From Nitrospirota bacterium (GTDB lineage Bacteria; Nitrospirota; JACRHJ01), in the NCBI GenBank assembly GCA_016212105.1, contig JACRHJ010000040.1, forward strand, positions 1 through 59,421: a DNA stretch of 59,421 bases, written 5' to 3'. Of the stretch, positions 1 to 8,919 are shown one piece after another. Each line of letters starts with the position of its first letter. Positions within the stretch are counted from its first letter, which is position 1. The notes beneath the pieces were generated by a model. That model searched no databases. It worked only from the letters and a program-made list of their open reading frames with translations, and was not told where the DNA came from. The position numbers and the translations under genes were made by a program.

Positions 1-207
1 AAAACACAAATCTGGACCGCCGTCTCCGTTTATGTGCTGGTCGCCATCATGAAAAAGAAGCTCGATATTCAGCACAGTCTCTACACAATTCTACAGGTAC
101 TGAGCGTGTCAGTATTGGACAAAAGTCCAATATTCCAACTATTTACGGATACCGACTACAAATATGAAATACCGCATGACACTAACCAGTTGAATTTATT
201 CAACTAA
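1..207 (+). mobile_element. IS4-family transposase, C-terminal fragment cut by window edge
   Basis: Frame 1 is open from the first base to a TAA at 205-207 and encodes the last 68 residues of a transposase. The segment starting KTQIWTAVSVYVLVAIMKKK and the ending DTNQLNLFN are typical of the C terminus of IS4-type DDE transposases with a DUF4372 N terminus. The catalytic DDE residues lie to the left of the window. The composition is more AT-rich than the flanking genes, as expected for an insertion sequence. Whether the element is intact cannot be seen from here. Confidence 0.85.
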
Positions 208-375
208 ACAACCGGACACTTGTGTGAAGCCATATTAATTCTTATTCGAATCTTCCCCTCCCTTAACAGAGAGGGGATAAGAGGGAAGGGTTGGTTCTCG
301 CCCCCTCCAGATAAAAAAGAAGGGAACAGTAAACACTCTTCCCTTCCGGAATTGCCGCTATATTGTGGCTGTATG
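208..375. repeat. Intergenic region with purine/pyrimidine-rich palindromic repeat
   Basis: No gene is seen. Positions about 254-290 contain an imperfect palindrome of the CCCTCCC/GGGAGGG type, related to the longer elements near 12330 and 27515. It may separate the transposase from the minus-strand DUF465 gene and could contain the right end of the insertion sequence. No clear terminal inverted repeat could be paired because the left end is outside the window. Confidence 0.4.
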
Positions 376-606
376 TTATTTTACGGTTGCCTTGAGTTCT
401 ACGAGAATCTGGAACATGCGGTCTTTCTTGGCGAGCTTCTGCTTCTGAAGGGTCTTCTTCTCAATCTCTTCCTCGGCGGTCAGGAACTTTTTCCCGCCGA
501 ACTTCGTCTCGATTTCCAGGTCGAGGTCCCGGTGCCCCTTTTCCAGGCGCGCGTACTCCTCGTTTTCGCGCCTGGCGTACTCAATCAGGTCTTCGCTCTC
601 ACCCAT
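376..606 (-). CDS. DUF465 (YdcH-like) small coiled-coil protein
   Basis: A 76-residue, highly charged protein. The pattern RRENEEYARLEKGHRDLDLE, then a basic stretch and KLAKKDRMFQIL, matches DUF465, a short two-helix hairpin family of unknown function. The start was set at 606 and not at the upstream ATG (648), because AGGAGGT stands five bases before this ATG. The protein is probably cytoplasmic. It lies directly downstream of rimI on the same strand, 85 bases apart. No function can be assigned from sequence. Confidence 0.75.
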   Translation of the reverse strand: MGESEDLIEYARRENEEYARLEKGHRDLDLEIETKFGGKKFLTAEEEIEKKTLQKQKLAKKDRMFQILVELKATVK

Positions 607-691
607 GTCCACCTCCTGTGATCGTTGAAGGTAAAGACGCCGTGCCATAAGCTTGTTATATCAGTCAATTTAGCATATAGCCGGGGAAACA

Positions 692-1162
692 TCAAGGGGT
701 TTTTTTGGAAATACGACCAAACCCCTCCAGTCTCATCAGCACCGCGTCCTCGACCGGCGACTCGTAGTATCCCCGCCTCCTGCCGACGGCCGCGAAACCC
801 AGCTTTTCGTAGAGTTGTATCGCCGCATCGTTCGATTCCCGCACCTCCAGGTCAGCGGTCCGGCATCCCCGCCTCCGGGCGAACCGGAGCGACTCTGCGG
901 CAAGCGCAAGGCCCACGCCCTGACGCCTGGCAGCCGGGCTTACCGCGAGGTTGAGTATGTGCATTTCGTCATACAGCACCCAGAATATGATGAAACCGAG
1001 CAGCGCCCCGGCCTTGTCCCTCGCTACGAGTATGTGCGAGAAGCCACGCTCCATCTCCTCGACGAACGACCGCTCCGACCAGGGCCATGTGAAGACCTCG
1101 GACTCGAGTGCGACGACCTCGGCGAGGTCCTTTTCGGTCATGGGGTAGATGGTGTTGGGCAT
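692..1162 (-). CDS. rimI: Ribosomal protein S18-alanine N-acetyltransferase RimI
   Basis: A 156-residue GNAT acetyltransferase of normal RimI length. It uses acetyl-CoA to acetylate the N-terminal alanine of ribosomal protein bS18. The acetyl-CoA loop RRQGVG is at about residues 81-86, following the strand EMHILNLAVSP that is characteristic of RimI. The C-terminal motif YEKLGF carries the conserved tyrosine of the family. The Shine-Dalgarno sequence is weak. The gene is followed by the DUF465 gene and preceded by repeat-rich DNA. Other GNAT enzymes are possible, but the EMHILNLAV strand favours RimI. Confidence 0.85.
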   Translation of the reverse strand: MPNTIYPMTEKDLAEVVALESEVFTWPWSERSFVEEMERGFSHILVARDKAGALLGFIIFWVLYDEMHILNLAVSPAARRQGVGLALAAESLRFARRRGCRTADLEVRESNDAAIQLYEKLGFAAVGRRRGYYESPVEDAVLMRLEGFGRISKKTP

Positions 1163-1325
1163 GGTTTCGCGTCCGGGTGCGCATGATAAAGAAGGGCCGA
1201 CACGACGGTCGGCCCCTACAATTTAGATACAGGCGGATTCTTCGGCTTCGCCTCAGAATGACAACCTTTGGATACCCCTCCGCATTTCCCCCTTTGACAA
1301 AGGGGGACGCAAGGGGGATTTGCCT
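1163..1325. repeat. Intergenic repeats (several palindromic families)
   Basis: The gap between the HMGL synthase stop and rimI holds three short elements seen elsewhere in the window: a GGGCCGACA...TGTCGGCCC palindrome (about 1193-1216), a GATTCTTCGGCTTCGCCTCAGAATGAC element (about 1236-1262) and a CCCCCTTTG/CAAAGGGGG palindrome (about 1288-1316). No gene is seen. Confidence 0.6.
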
Positions 1326-3164
1326 CTACTCCGCCTTCACCAGGTCCTCGAACTTTATGTCGATGCCGAGGACGCCGGAGATGTTGTCCCCCTTGTCCCG
1401 GATGGGCGTGGAGACGGTTATCGCCAAGGCGCCTGTCACCTTCGACGTGTAGAAGTTCGTGACGTGCGACTGGCCGTCCTTCATCGGGCCGATGAACCAG
1501 CCGCGGTCGGCGAAGTCGTCGTCCAGGCCGAAGTGCTCGTAGGCGGCCCTGTCCACTATCTGGGTGATGTTCTTCGTCACCTTCTTCGCGTCGGTATTGA
1601 CGACGTAGGCGAACTGGATGAACGGGTTGTCGTCCAGCATGCCCTGCATCGACTTCTCCATCCCGGCCTTGTCCATCTTCTTGAAAGGTGCGCCCTCGAC
1701 GAGGCCCTCGACCAGGTGCACCGCGATGTCGCGCGCCTTCTGCTTCATCACGTCCAGGTCCGATACCATGTACTCCGGCAGGTACTTTTTCACCTTTTCC
1801 GCCATCTCGTCGCGCGAGATGTTCGTAGTCCGGCCTTCCGCGTACTGGTCCATCACCCACTTGTGTATCTTCGCTATGCCGGGGTGGCGCTTGTCCACCA
1901 TGCTTGCCCCGGTCAGCCCGAGGAAGTTGTTCGCCCAGTAGGCGATACCCGCGACGCCGGACTTGTCCGTGATGATGACGCCCATCGGACGGTTCAGTAT
2001 CTTTGTCGTGTCGAAGATGTTGTAAATCTCTTCGTTCTTCAGGACGCCGTCCGCGTGTATGCCCGCGGCCGTGTTGTTGAAGTCGTCTCCGACGAACGGG
2101 TAGTTGGTCGGGATGTGGACTTTAAGCTTCTTCCTGAAGTACTCGGCCATGTCGTTGATGGCGGTCGTGTCTATGCCGTTGGTCGAGCCGGTCAGGCTTA
2201 TATACTCGATGAGGAGCGCCTCGACCGGGGTGTTGCCTGTGCGCTCTCCGAAGCCCAGGAGCGCGCCGTTCGCGGACGAACAGCCGTACAGCCAGGAGGT
2301 CGTCGCGTTGATCAGCCCCTTGTGGAAGTCGTTGTGGCCGTGCCACTCCAGCAGCTCGGACGGGACGCCGGCGTAATGCCTGAGCGTGTAGATTATCTCG
2401 GGGACGCCCCTCGGGAGCGCCGCGCCGACGTACGGCACGCCATAGCCCATCGTGTCGCAGGCGCGTATCTTGATCGGAATCTTCGACTCCTCGGACAGCC
2501 GCATAAGCTCCTGCGCGAACGGTATGACGAACCCGAAGAAGTCTGCGCGGGTGATGTCCTCGAAGTGGCAGCGCGGCCTGACCCCGGCGTCGAGCGCGGC
2601 ACGTACGACGTCCAGGTAGGACTCCATCGCCTGCTTGCGGGTCATGTTCAGCTTGAGGAACATGTGGTAGTCCGAGCAGGAGACGAGGATGCCCGTCTCT
2701 TTCAGCCCCATCTCTTTTACGAGCTGAAAGTCCTTCTTTACCGCGCGTATCCAGCCGGTGACCTCCGGGAACTTGTACCCGCGCTCCATGCAGAGCCTCA
2801 CCGCTTCCTTGTCCTTGTCGGAGTAGAGGAAGAACTCGGACTGGCGGATGACGCCGTTCGGCCCGGACATCCTGTGCAGGAAGTCGAATATGTCGGCTAT
2901 CTCTGCCGCGGTGTACGGCGGACGCGACTGCTGGCCGTCACGGAAGGTCGTGTCTGTAATGAATATGTCGGCCGGGATCTCCATCGGCACGACACGGTGG
3001 TTGAACGGAAGCTTGGGCACCTCGCTGTACGGGAAGTACTCCCTGTACAGGTTGGCCTCGGCTATGTCCTGCACCTCGAACCTCATGCACTCGCGCATGG
3101 CCTCCTGACGGCCGGCCTTTATGTGCGCGATTTCTTTGGACTCTTTATCCTGCTTCTTTGGCAA
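1326..3164 (-). CDS. HMGL-family acyltransferase (isopropylmalate/homocitrate/Re-citrate synthase-like) fused to a C-terminal Cache-like domain
   Basis: A 612-residue protein. Residues about 60-350 form a DRE-TIM metallolyase domain: DTTFRDGQQ at 71-79 is the active-site strand and HGHND at 275-279 supplies metal ligands. These enzymes condense acetyl-CoA with a 2-oxo acid; a Re-citrate synthase (oxaloacetate) is a plausible role in an anaerobe, but substrate cannot be read with confidence. Residues about 473-612 resemble a PDC/Cache sensor domain (FAYVVNTDAKKVTKN, DFADRGWFIGPMKDG, GVLGIDI) where LeuA would carry its leucine-binding domain. The start is TTG at 3164, five bases after AAGGAGG. 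The upstream frame to 3245 lies inside a repeat and was not used. Confidence 0.8.
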   Translation of the reverse strand: MPKKQDKESKEIAHIKAGRQEAMRECMRFEVQDIAEANLYREYFPYSEVPKLPFNHRVVPMEIPADIFITDTTFRDGQQSRPPYTAAEIADIFDFLHRMSGPNGVIRQSEFFLYSDKDKEAVRLCMERGYKFPEVTGWIRAVKKDFQLVKEMGLKETGILVSCSDYHMFLKLNMTRKQAMESYLDVVRAALDAGVRPRCHFEDITRADFFGFVIPFAQELMRLSEESKIPIKIRACDTMGYGVPYVGAALPRGVPEIIYTLRHYAGVPSELLEWHGHNDFHKGLINATTSWLYGCSSANGALLGFGERTGNTPVEALLIEYISLTGSTNGIDTTAINDMAEYFRKKLKVHIPTNYPFVGDDFNNTAAGIHADGVLKNEEIYNIFDTTKILNRPMGVIITDKSGVAGIAYWANNFLGLTGASMVDKRHPGIAKIHKWVMDQYAEGRTTNISRDEMAEKVKKYLPEYMVSDLDVMKQKARDIAVHLVEGLVEGAPFKKMDKAGMEKSMQGMLDDNPFIQFAYVVNTDAKKVTKNITQIVDRAAYEHFGLDDDFADRGWFIGPMKDGQSHVTNFYTSKVTGALAITVSTPIRDKGDNISGVLGIDIKFEDLVKAE

Positions 3165-3180
3165 AACGACCTCCTTAAAA

Positions 3181-3268
3181 ACGTGTTCGTGTTTCGTAAT
3201 TCGTGTTCGTGTAAAAGCCTTAATCATGCAGCCCTTCACGAACACGAAACACGAACACGAAACACGTC
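3181..3268. repeat. CGTGTTCG-type inverted repeat element
   Basis: Two arms made of the unit CGTGTTCGTGTTTCG and its complement CGAACACGAAACACG face each other across a spacer with TTAATCATGCAGCCC. It sits between ndk and the synthase, directly upstream of the Shine-Dalgarno sequence of the latter. A shorter copy is at 19147-19173 just upstream of ispH. It is probably non-coding. Confidence 0.65.
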
Positions 3269-3270
3269 AT

Positions 3271-3687
3271 TTATCCGACTATCTCGAACGCGTTGAAGAA
3301 GTAGCTGATCTCGAAGGCCGCCGTCTCCGGGGCGTCCGAGCCGTGTGCGATGTTCTCTTCCTTGTTGTCCGCGAGGTCGCGCCTGATGGTGCCCGGCTCG
3401 GCCTGGGCGGGGTCGGTCGCGCCCATAAGCTCGCGGTTCTTCTTGATGGCGTTTTCGCCCTTCAATACCATGACGACGCAGGGGCCGGACGACATGAAGT
3501 CGGTCAGAGAGCCGAAGAAAGGGCGCTCCTTGTGTACGGCGTAGAAGCCCTCGGCCTCGCCCTTGGTCATGTGTATCATCTTCATGGCCGCGATCTTGAG
3601 GCCGGCTGCCTCGAACCTCGATACGACGTTGCCTATGACGTTCTTCCGGACACCGTCCGGCTTGACGATAGAGAGTGTGGATTCCAT
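3271..3687 (-). CDS. ndk: Nucleoside diphosphate kinase
   Basis: A 138-residue protein of normal Ndk length, which transfers the gamma-phosphate of ATP to nucleoside diphosphates through a phosphohistidine. The catalytic histidine is H115 in NIAHGSDA, and the N terminus has the standard [14 protein letters not shown]. The Shine-Dalgarno AAGGAGG precedes the ATG at 3687. A sigma70-like promoter lies upstream, divergent from that of rpiB. Confidence 0.97.
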   Translation of the reverse strand: MESTLSIVKPDGVRKNVIGNVVSRFEAAGLKIAAMKMIHMTKGEAEGFYAVHKERPFFGSLTDFMSSGPCVVMVLKGENAIKKNRELMGATDPAQAEPGTIRRDLADNKEENIAHGSDAPETAAFEISYFFNAFEIVG

Positions 3688-3726
3688 GCTGTAATGCCTC
3701 CTTGTAAGTTGTCGGATAAAGAGTGT

Positions 3727-3756
3727 TTTATAACATTATCGGGGGGTAAAAGTCAA
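3727..3756 (-). promoter_or_regulatory. Probable sigma70 promoter of ndk
   Basis: On the minus strand TTGACT (3756-3751) and TATAAA (3732-3727) are 18 bases apart, upstream of ndk. It is back to back with the rpiB promoter. Confidence 0.6.
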
Positions 3757-3781
3757 CAGGTTTCGAAAGGCCCGTTTTTGC

Positions 3782-3810
3782 TTGACACTCCCCGCCGCAG
3801 AAGCTAATAT
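3782..3810 (+). promoter_or_regulatory. Sigma70 promoter of rpiB
   Basis: TTGACA at 3782-3787 and TAATAT at 3805-3810 are separated by exactly 17 bases, an almost perfect housekeeping promoter, about 45 bases before the rpiB Shine-Dalgarno sequence. Confidence 0.75.
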
Positions 3811-3860
3811 ATTAAGCTCGTTTGGGCATGGATTACCGCGTCGTATTAACGGAGGACGTC

Positions 3861-4310
3861 ATGAAGGTAGCGCTTGGTTGCGACCACGGCGGGCTGGAAC
3901 TGAAGGATACGATAGCCGCTGAACTCAGGAAGCTGGGCGTCGAGGTGGTCGACGAGGGCACGGTCAGCGAGGAGTCGGTGGACTACCCCGACTTCGCGGC
4001 CAAGGTCGCGGGCGACGTCGCATCGGGCAAGGTGGACCGGGGCATAACCGTCTGCGGGACGGGCATCGGCATGTCAATAGCGGCGAACAAGTTCCCGGGC
4101 ATCCGCGCCGCGCTCTGCCACGACAGCTACACCGCCCGGATGTCCCGTATGCACAACGACGCGAACATACTGGTACTCGGAGGGCGCGTCACCGGCCCGG
4201 AGGTCGCTCTCGACATACTGCGCGACTGGCTGAAGACCCCGTTCGAGGGCGGCAGGCACCAGAGGCGGCTCGACAAGATAGCGGAGCTGGAGAAGAAGGG
4301 CTGCAAGTAG
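3861..4310 (+). CDS. rpiB: Ribose 5-phosphate isomerase B
   Basis: A 149-residue RpiB/LacAB isomerase interconverting ribose 5-phosphate and ribulose 5-phosphate. Diagnostic are the N-terminal GCDHGG, the [14 protein letters not shown] phosphate/active-site region with its cysteine, and [12 protein letters not shown] near the end. The start at 3861 was chosen because GGAGG stands five bases upstream; an in-frame ATG at 3822 would add 13 atypical residues. It is the first gene of the rpiB-glyA-comEB-nrdR series. Confidence 0.95.
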   Translation: MKVALGCDHGGLELKDTIAAELRKLGVEVVDEGTVSEESVDYPDFAAKVAGDVASGKVDRGITVCGTGIGMSIAANKFPGIRAALCHDSYTARMSRMHNDANILVLGGRVTGPEVALDILRDWLKTPFEGGRHQRRLDKIAELEKKGCK

Positions 4311-4698
4311 GCACGGCGTGCCTCCTTGGGGGCCGGGCCTTTGTAGGGGACGTACCAAGCGAAGCGCGTGTCGGCCCAGCACGTCATTGCGAGGAGCCCG
4401 TTCGGCTGCGCTCAGGGCAGGCTCCACGACGCGGCAATCGCAGCCCTTGCACGTCATTCCCGCGAAGGCGGGAATCCAGGAATTTGTCCTTTGCTCTGAT
4501 AAAAGGCAGGGCCGACACGACGGTCGGCCCCTACAAAATTATAGGGGAGGACCATCGTGTCCTCCCTTCTTGAAATAGATAAAAGCAGGTCCCTCCACTT
4601 CGGTCGGGACGACAAGCACAGGCGGAAGCACCCCGGCGCGTATCCATCCGGCCGGTTTTGATACACAATAACAGTTCAGATAGTAAAGAGGTAGGAAG
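4311..4698. repeat. 388-bp intergenic region built of palindromic repeats
   Basis: No gene is seen between rpiB and glyA. From left to right it holds a GTAGGGGACGTACCAAGCGA...GTGTCGGCCCAGC element, a GTCATTGCGAGGAG...GCGGCAATC element, the GTCATTCCCGCGAAGGCGGGAATCCAG hairpin at about 4454-4480, and a GGGCCGACACGACGGTCGGCCC palindrome at about 4511-4532. The last 60 bases before glyA are AT-rich and may hold its promoter, but no good boxes are clear. Confidence 0.7.
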
Positions 4699-5958
4699 AT
4701 GCCGTCGTTGAGAGAGTCGGACCCCGAGGTCTGGCAGGCGATTGAAGACGAGAAGCTCCGCGAGAGCGAAAAGGTTGTCCTGATAGCGTCCGAGAACTAC
4801 GCCTCGCGCGCTGTTCTGGAGGCACAGGGCTCGGTCCTGACCAACAAGTACGCCGAGGGCTACCCCGGCCACAGGTACTACGGCGGCTGCGAGTTCGCGG
4901 ACTCGGTCGAAAGCCTGGCCATATCGCGCGCGCGCGAGCTGTTCGGTATGGAGCACATAAACGTCCAGCCGCACTCCGGCTCGCAGGCCAACATGGCGGT
5001 CTACTTCTCGGTCCTGAAGCCCGGCGACACCGTCCTCGGCATGAAGCTGACCCACGGCGGACACCTGACGCACGGCGCGTCCGCGAGCTTCTCCGGCACG
5101 ATATACAAGGCGGTGCATTACGGCGTGAAGCGCGAGACCGGCCTCATAGACTACGACGAGGTCGCGTCCCTCGCCAGGGAGCACAGGCCCAAGCTCATCG
5201 TCGTCGGCGCTTCGGCGTACACCCGCACGATAGACTTCAAGGCGTTCCGTGAGATTGCCGACTCGGTAGGCGCGTACCTCATGGCGGACATGGCCCACAT
5301 AGCCGGGCTCGTCGCGGCGGGCGTCCACCCTTCGCCCGCGCCTTACGCGGACTTCGTCACCTCCACGACGCACAAGACCCTGCGCGGCCCCAGGGGCGGG
5401 ATGATCATGACCCGCAAGGAGCTGGGCAAGGCTGTAGACAAGGTGATATTCCCAGGCATACAGGGCGGGCCGTTGATGCACGTCATCGCGGCCAAGGCGG
5501 TCGCGTTCAAGGAGGCGATGCAGCCGGAGTTCAAGGTCTACCAGGCGCAGGTCGTCAAGAACGCGCAGGCGCTCGCTGCCGGGCTGGTCGCCCGGGGGTT
5601 CAACCTCGTCTCAGGCGGCACCGACAACCACATGATGCTGGTGGACCTGACCAACAAGGGCGTCACCGGCCAGGAGGCGGAGACCGCGCTCGACATCGCT
5701 GGCATCACGCTGAACAAGAACGGCATACCCTTCGACGAGAAGCCGCCGACCATCACCTCCGGCATAAGGATAGGCACGCCCATCGTCACGACGCGCGGCA
5801 TGATGGAGCCGGAGATGGAGCAGATAGCCGGGATGATAACGGAGGTTATCGCCGACATAAAGGACGCGGGCACGCTCGCCCGTGTGAGCGACAGGGCGAA
5901 GGCGCTCGCGCTCCGGTTCCCGGTATACGAGAGCCTGGCGGCTCCGGCGGGGAGATAA
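4699..5958 (+). CDS. glyA: Serine hydroxymethyltransferase
   Basis: A 419-residue PLP enzyme of full length that converts serine and tetrahydrofolate to glycine and 5,10-methylene-tetrahydrofolate. The PLP lysine lies in [12 protein letters not shown]; the N-terminal segment [11 protein letters not shown] and the [16 protein letters not shown] stretch are hallmarks of GlyA. The start ATG is preceded by AGAGGTAGGAAG. It supplies one-carbon units for thymidylate synthesis, which fits the dCMP deaminase and NrdR genes that follow. Confidence 0.98.
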   Translation: MPSLRESDPEVWQAIEDEKLRESEKVVLIASENYASRAVLEAQGSVLTNKYAEGYPGHRYYGGCEFADSVESLAISRARELFGMEHINVQPHSGSQANMAVYFSVLKPGDTVLGMKLTHGGHLTHGASASFSGTIYKAVHYGVKRETGLIDYDEVASLAREHRPKLIVVGASAYTRTIDFKAFREIADSVGAYLMADMAHIAGLVAAGVHPSPAPYADFVTSTTHKTLRGPRGGMIMTRKELGKAVDKVIFPGIQGGPLMHVIAAKAVAFKEAMQPEFKVYQAQVVKNAQALAAGLVARGFNLVSGGTDNHMMLVDLTNKGVTGQEAETALDIAGITLNKNGIPFDEKPPTITSGIRIGTPIVTTRGMMEPEMEQIAGMITEVIADIKDAGTLARVSDRAKALALRFPVYESLAAPAGR

Positions 5959-6003
5959 AGCGCATTTTCGCTGTCATTCCCGTGAAAGCGGGAATCCATT
6001 TTA

Positions 6004-6203
6004 CCCTCTCCCTTCAATGGGAGAGGGTGGCCCGAAGGGCCGGGTGAGGGATGGTTTGCGAGAGCGCCAGAGCAGAACCCTCACCCCTAACCCCTCTCCC
6101 TTCAATGGGAGTGGGTGGCCCGAAGGGCCGGGTGAGGGATGGTTTGCGAGAGCGACAGGGCAGAACCCTCACCCCTAACCCCTCTCCCATAAAGGGAGAG
6201 GGG
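6004..6203. repeat. 88-bp tandem repeat, about 2.3 copies
   Basis: The start of the unit (CCCTCTCCCTTCAATGGGAG) recurs at 6004, 6092 and, changed to CCCTCTCCCATAAAGGGAG, at 6180, a period of exactly 88 bases. Each unit has a CCCTCTCCC/GGGAGAGGG hairpin, GGCCCGAAGGGCC and GAGGGATGGTTTGCGAGAGCG. It fills the glyA-comEB gap together with a GTCATTCCCGTGAAAGCGGGAATCC hairpin at about 5971-5997. Non-coding. Confidence 0.85.
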
Positions 6204-6243
6204 GACAATCGGATGATGAGAGAAACGTAAGAGAGGCATTATA

Positions 6244-6693
6244 GTGAGCAGGCCGACCTGGGACGAGTACTTCATGGAGATCGCGCACCTCGTAAAGAAG
6301 CGCTCGACATGCGTCCGCCGTCAGGTGGGCGCGGTGCTCGCCAAGGACAAGAACATACTGGCCACCGGGTACAACGGCCCGCCGGCCGGGACTGCTCACT
6401 GCATCGACGTCGGCTGCCTGCGCGACCGGCTGGGCGTCCCTTCCGGCGAGCGGCACGAGATATGCCGTGGGCTGCACGCCGAGCAGAACGCGATAATCCA
6501 GGCCGCGAAGCACGGCACGGTAATTTCCGGTTCGGTGCTCTACTGCACGAACATGCCCTGCGCGATATGCTCGAAGATGATAATAAACGCCGGCATAACG
6601 AAGATAGTATACGACGACGGCTACCCGGACAAGCTTGGCGAGGAGATGCTCGCCGAGGCGGGCGTGCCGATGGAAAAGCTCGGAGGGCGATAA
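6244..6693 (+). CDS. dCMP deaminase family protein (ComEB-like)
   Basis: A 149-residue zinc deaminase. HAEQNAI (H78, E80) and PCAIC (C106, C109) are the zinc and proton-shuttle residues, and the N-terminal [13 protein letters not shown] plus TGYNGPPAG loop mark the deoxycytidylate deaminase branch. It would turn dCMP into dUMP for thymidylate synthesis. The start is GTG at 6244. The next gene, nrdR, begins five bases after its stop, and the two share the theme of deoxynucleotide supply. Confidence 0.92.
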   Translation: MSRPTWDEYFMEIAHLVKKRSTCVRRQVGAVLAKDKNILATGYNGPPAGTAHCIDVGCLRDRLGVPSGERHEICRGLHAEQNAIIQAAKHGTVISGSVLYCTNMPCAICSKMIINAGITKIVYDDGYPDKLGEEMLAEAGVPMEKLGGR

Positions 6694-6697
6694 AACC

Positions 6698-7165
6698 ATG
6701 AAATGTCCCTTCTGCGGTCACCTCGAAGACAAGGTCGTAGACTCGCGGCTTTCGACGGACGGCGAGGCGATTCGCCGCCGCCGCGAGTGCGAGGGCTGCA
6801 ACAGGCGCTTCACCAGCTACGAGCGGGTCGAAGAGATAATGCCTATGGTGGTCAAGAAGGACGGCAGGCGCGAGCCTTTCGACAGGCAGAAGGTGCTGTC
6901 CGGCCTGAAGAAGGCCTGCGAGAAGCGTCCCATCTCGATGGCGACCCTGGAGTCCGCGGCGGACGAGATAGAGAAGAGGCTCCTGGACGGCGCGGAGAAG
7001 GAGATAGCCTCGCGCCAGATAGGCGAGGAGATAATGAAGCGGCTCCACGAGCTGGACGAGGTCGCATACGTCCGGTTCGCCTCGGTATACCGCGAGTTCA
7101 AGGACATCAACGAGTTCATGAAGGAGCTTAAAGACCTTCTGAGCGCGGAGAACAAGAAGAAGTGA
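6698..7165 (+). CDS. nrdR: Transcriptional repressor NrdR
   Basis: A 155-residue regulator of ribonucleotide reductase genes. The N-terminal zinc ribbon MKCPFCGH...[13 protein letters not shown] is followed by an ATP-cone with [15 protein letters not shown]. It senses dATP/ATP and represses nrd genes at NrdR boxes. The ATG at 6698 was chosen because the canonical protein begins MKCPFC; upstream in-frame starts overlap comEB. It ends in a GTGA overlap with rnfC, so its translation is probably coupled to the Rnf operon. Confidence 0.97.
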   Translation: MKCPFCGHLEDKVVDSRLSTDGEAIRRRRECEGCNRRFTSYERVEEIMPMVVKKDGRREPFDRQKVLSGLKKACEKRPISMATLESAADEIEKRLLDGAEKEIASRQIGEEIMKRLHELDEVAYVRFASVYREFKDINEFMKELKDLLSAENKKK

Positions 7166-8556
7166 GCCTGGCGACTTTCAAGGGCGGGGTACACCCGCCC
7201 GACAGCAAGAAGGCGACCGAATCCCTGCCCATAGTGGACGCGCGCGTCCCGGAGCGGGTGGTCCTGCCGATGGCGCAGCATATCGGCGCGCCGGCGAAGC
7301 CTGTCGTCGCGGTCGGCGACATGGTCAAGAAGGGCCAGATGGTCGGCGAGGCTCAGGGCGCGGTCTCGGCCCACGTCCACGCGTCCATATCCGGCAAGGT
7401 CGTGGCGGTCGGGAATTTCCTGTCCCCTTCGGGCATCAGCGTCCCGTCCGTCGTGATTGAATCCGACGGCCTGGACGAGTGGGTGGACGGCCTTTCCGGG
7501 CGCGACGACTACATGACGATGAACCCGGTGGAGCTTCGCCGCATCGTGCGCGCGGCCGGGATAGTCGGCCTCGGCGGTGCGACATTCCCGACGGGTGTAA
7601 AGATAGAGCCGGACAAGACCAAGAAGATTAAATACGCCCTTTTAAACGGGGCAGAGTGCGAGCCTTACCTCACCGCCGACGCGCGGTTGATGGAGGAGCA
7701 CCCGGACGAGGTCATCGAGGGGCTGAAGATCATAATGGCCATACTCCGGGTGACGGAGGGCTATGTCGGCATAGAGGCCAACAAGCTGCGCGCGCTCGAG
7801 AAGATGGCCGAGGAGTCGGGCAGGGTATACTGCGAGCTGGTCACCGAGACCTACTACGACCGCTCCGGGTTCGAGACCGAGGTCCCCAAGGGCTGCAAGA
7901 TGTCCATCTCGGTCGTGCCGCTGGAGGTCAAGTACCCGCAGGGCTCGGAGAAGCACCTGATAAAGTCGGTACTCGGCCTCGAAGTCCCGCCCGGCCACCT
8001 GCCGATGGACGTCGGCGTCGTCGTGCACAACGTCGGCACCGCCGCCGCGATATACCACGCGGTAAAGTCCGGCAGGCCGCTGATTGACCGGATAGTGACC
8101 GTCACCGGCCCCGGCATCAAGGAGCCCAGGAACATGCGCGTCAGAATTGGCACGCTGTTCTCGGACATCATAGAGCAGTGCGGCGGCCTGACCGAGAACA
8201 CGGCGAAGGTCCTGATGGGCGGCCCGATGATGGGCGTAGCACAGACTGACCTGATGGTGCCTGTGGTAAAGGGCACGTCCGGCATCGTCGCGCTCACGGG
8301 CGCGGAGGCGGGCGTCTTCGACATGGGGCCGTGCATACGCTGCGGCCGCTGCGTCGAGGCCTGCCCGATGGGGCTGAACCCCGGGCTTCTCGGCCAGCTG
8401 ATAGAAAAGGGGCGGTTCGAGGAGGCGAAGGACTACGGCCTTCTCGACTGCTTCGAGTGCGGCTCCTGCTCGTTCGCGTGCCCGTCGGGGCGTTCTATGG
8501 TCCAGCTCGCCAAGTGGGCGAAGCGGGAACTGGCGAGGAAAAAGCAGAAGGCGTAA
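7162..8556 (+). CDS. rnfC: Ion-translocating electron transport complex subunit RnfC
   Basis: A 464-residue soluble subunit of the Rnf complex, which couples ferredoxin:NAD+ electron transfer to Na+ or H+ pumping. It starts with [11 protein letters not shown], carries the NADH/FMN region [13 protein letters not shown], an SLBB-type segment and two ferredoxin-like motifs: [12 protein letters not shown] (about residue 391) and [12 protein letters not shown] (about residue 431). The GTG start at 7162 overlaps the nrdR stop. First gene of rnfCDGEAB. Confidence 0.97.
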   Translation: MSLATFKGGVHPPDSKKATESLPIVDARVPERVVLPMAQHIGAPAKPVVAVGDMVKKGQMVGEAQGAVSAHVHASISGKVVAVGNFLSPSGISVPSVVIESDGLDEWVDGLSGRDDYMTMNPVELRRIVRAAGIVGLGGATFPTGVKIEPDKTKKIKYALLNGAECEPYLTADARLMEEHPDEVIEGLKIIMAILRVTEGYVGIEANKLRALEKMAEESGRVYCELVTETYYDRSGFETEVPKGCKMSISVVPLEVKYPQGSEKHLIKSVLGLEVPPGHLPMDVGVVVHNVGTAAAIYHAVKSGRPLIDRIVTVTGPGIKEPRNMRVRIGTLFSDIIEQCGGLTENTAKVLMGGPMMGVAQTDLMVPVVKGTSGIVALTGAEAGVFDMGPCIRCGRCVEACPMGLNPGLLGQLIEKGRFEEAKDYGLLDCFECGSCSFACPSGRSMVQLAKWAKRELARKKQKA

Positions 8557-8903
8557 GACCGTGGAACGCCATCACCCCCAACCCCCTCTCCCGTGAGGAG
8601 AGGGGGATTTAGGTAGGGGCCGTACCAAGCGAAGCGCGTGTCGGCCCAGCTTGTCATTGCGAGGAGCTCCGCGACGCGGCAATCTCAGCCATTGCCCGTC
8701 ATTCCCGCCCCGGCTCTAAGCATACCGGGGCAGGCTCCGGCGGGAATCCAGGAAGTTGTAGCTGCCCGATTCATCGGGCGCATTTTGAAGAAGGGCGGGC
8801 ACAGGGACCCGCCCCTACATAAGAGAAAAGCAGATTCTTCGCTCCGCTCAGAATGACAGGCGAAGAGTTTTCGTGCACGTTTCACGTATTTCAGTTCTTT
8901 CAT
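8557..8903. repeat. Repeat-filled gap between rnfC and rnfD
   Basis: About 350 bases with no gene. It has a CCCCTCTCCCGTGAGGAGAGGGG hairpin (about 8583-8605), a GTAGGGGCCGTACCAAGCGA...GTGTCGGCCCAGC element, a GTCATTGCGAGGAG...GCGGCAATC element, the long-loop form of the GTCATTCCCGC...GCGGGAATCCAG hairpin (about 8699-8752), a GGGCGGGCACAGGGACCCGCCC palindrome and a GATTCTTCGCTCCGCTCAGAATGAC element. An rnfD-specific promoter is not obvious. Confidence 0.75.
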
Positions 8904-8919
8904 AAGGTGGGAATTGCAA

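Noticed and set aside
3165..3245. N-terminal extension of the HMGL synthase to an upstream start
   Set aside because: It would translate the CGTGTTCG repeat; a perfect Shine-Dalgarno sequence precedes the TTG at 3164.
1320..3296. Long plus-strand frame (about 658 codons) opposite the HMGL synthase
   Set aside because: It is a shadow of the GC-rich gene on the other strand, with low-complexity Val/Leu/Arg/Asp-rich translation and no family match.
4311..4698. Possible CRISPR-like array from frequent short repeats
   Set aside because: Repeats are palindromic, of different families and irregularly spaced, with no equal-length spacers and no cas genes.
8914..8919. TTG start for rnfD
   Set aside because: Only three bases from the Shine-Dalgarno sequence; the ATG at 8920 has better spacing.
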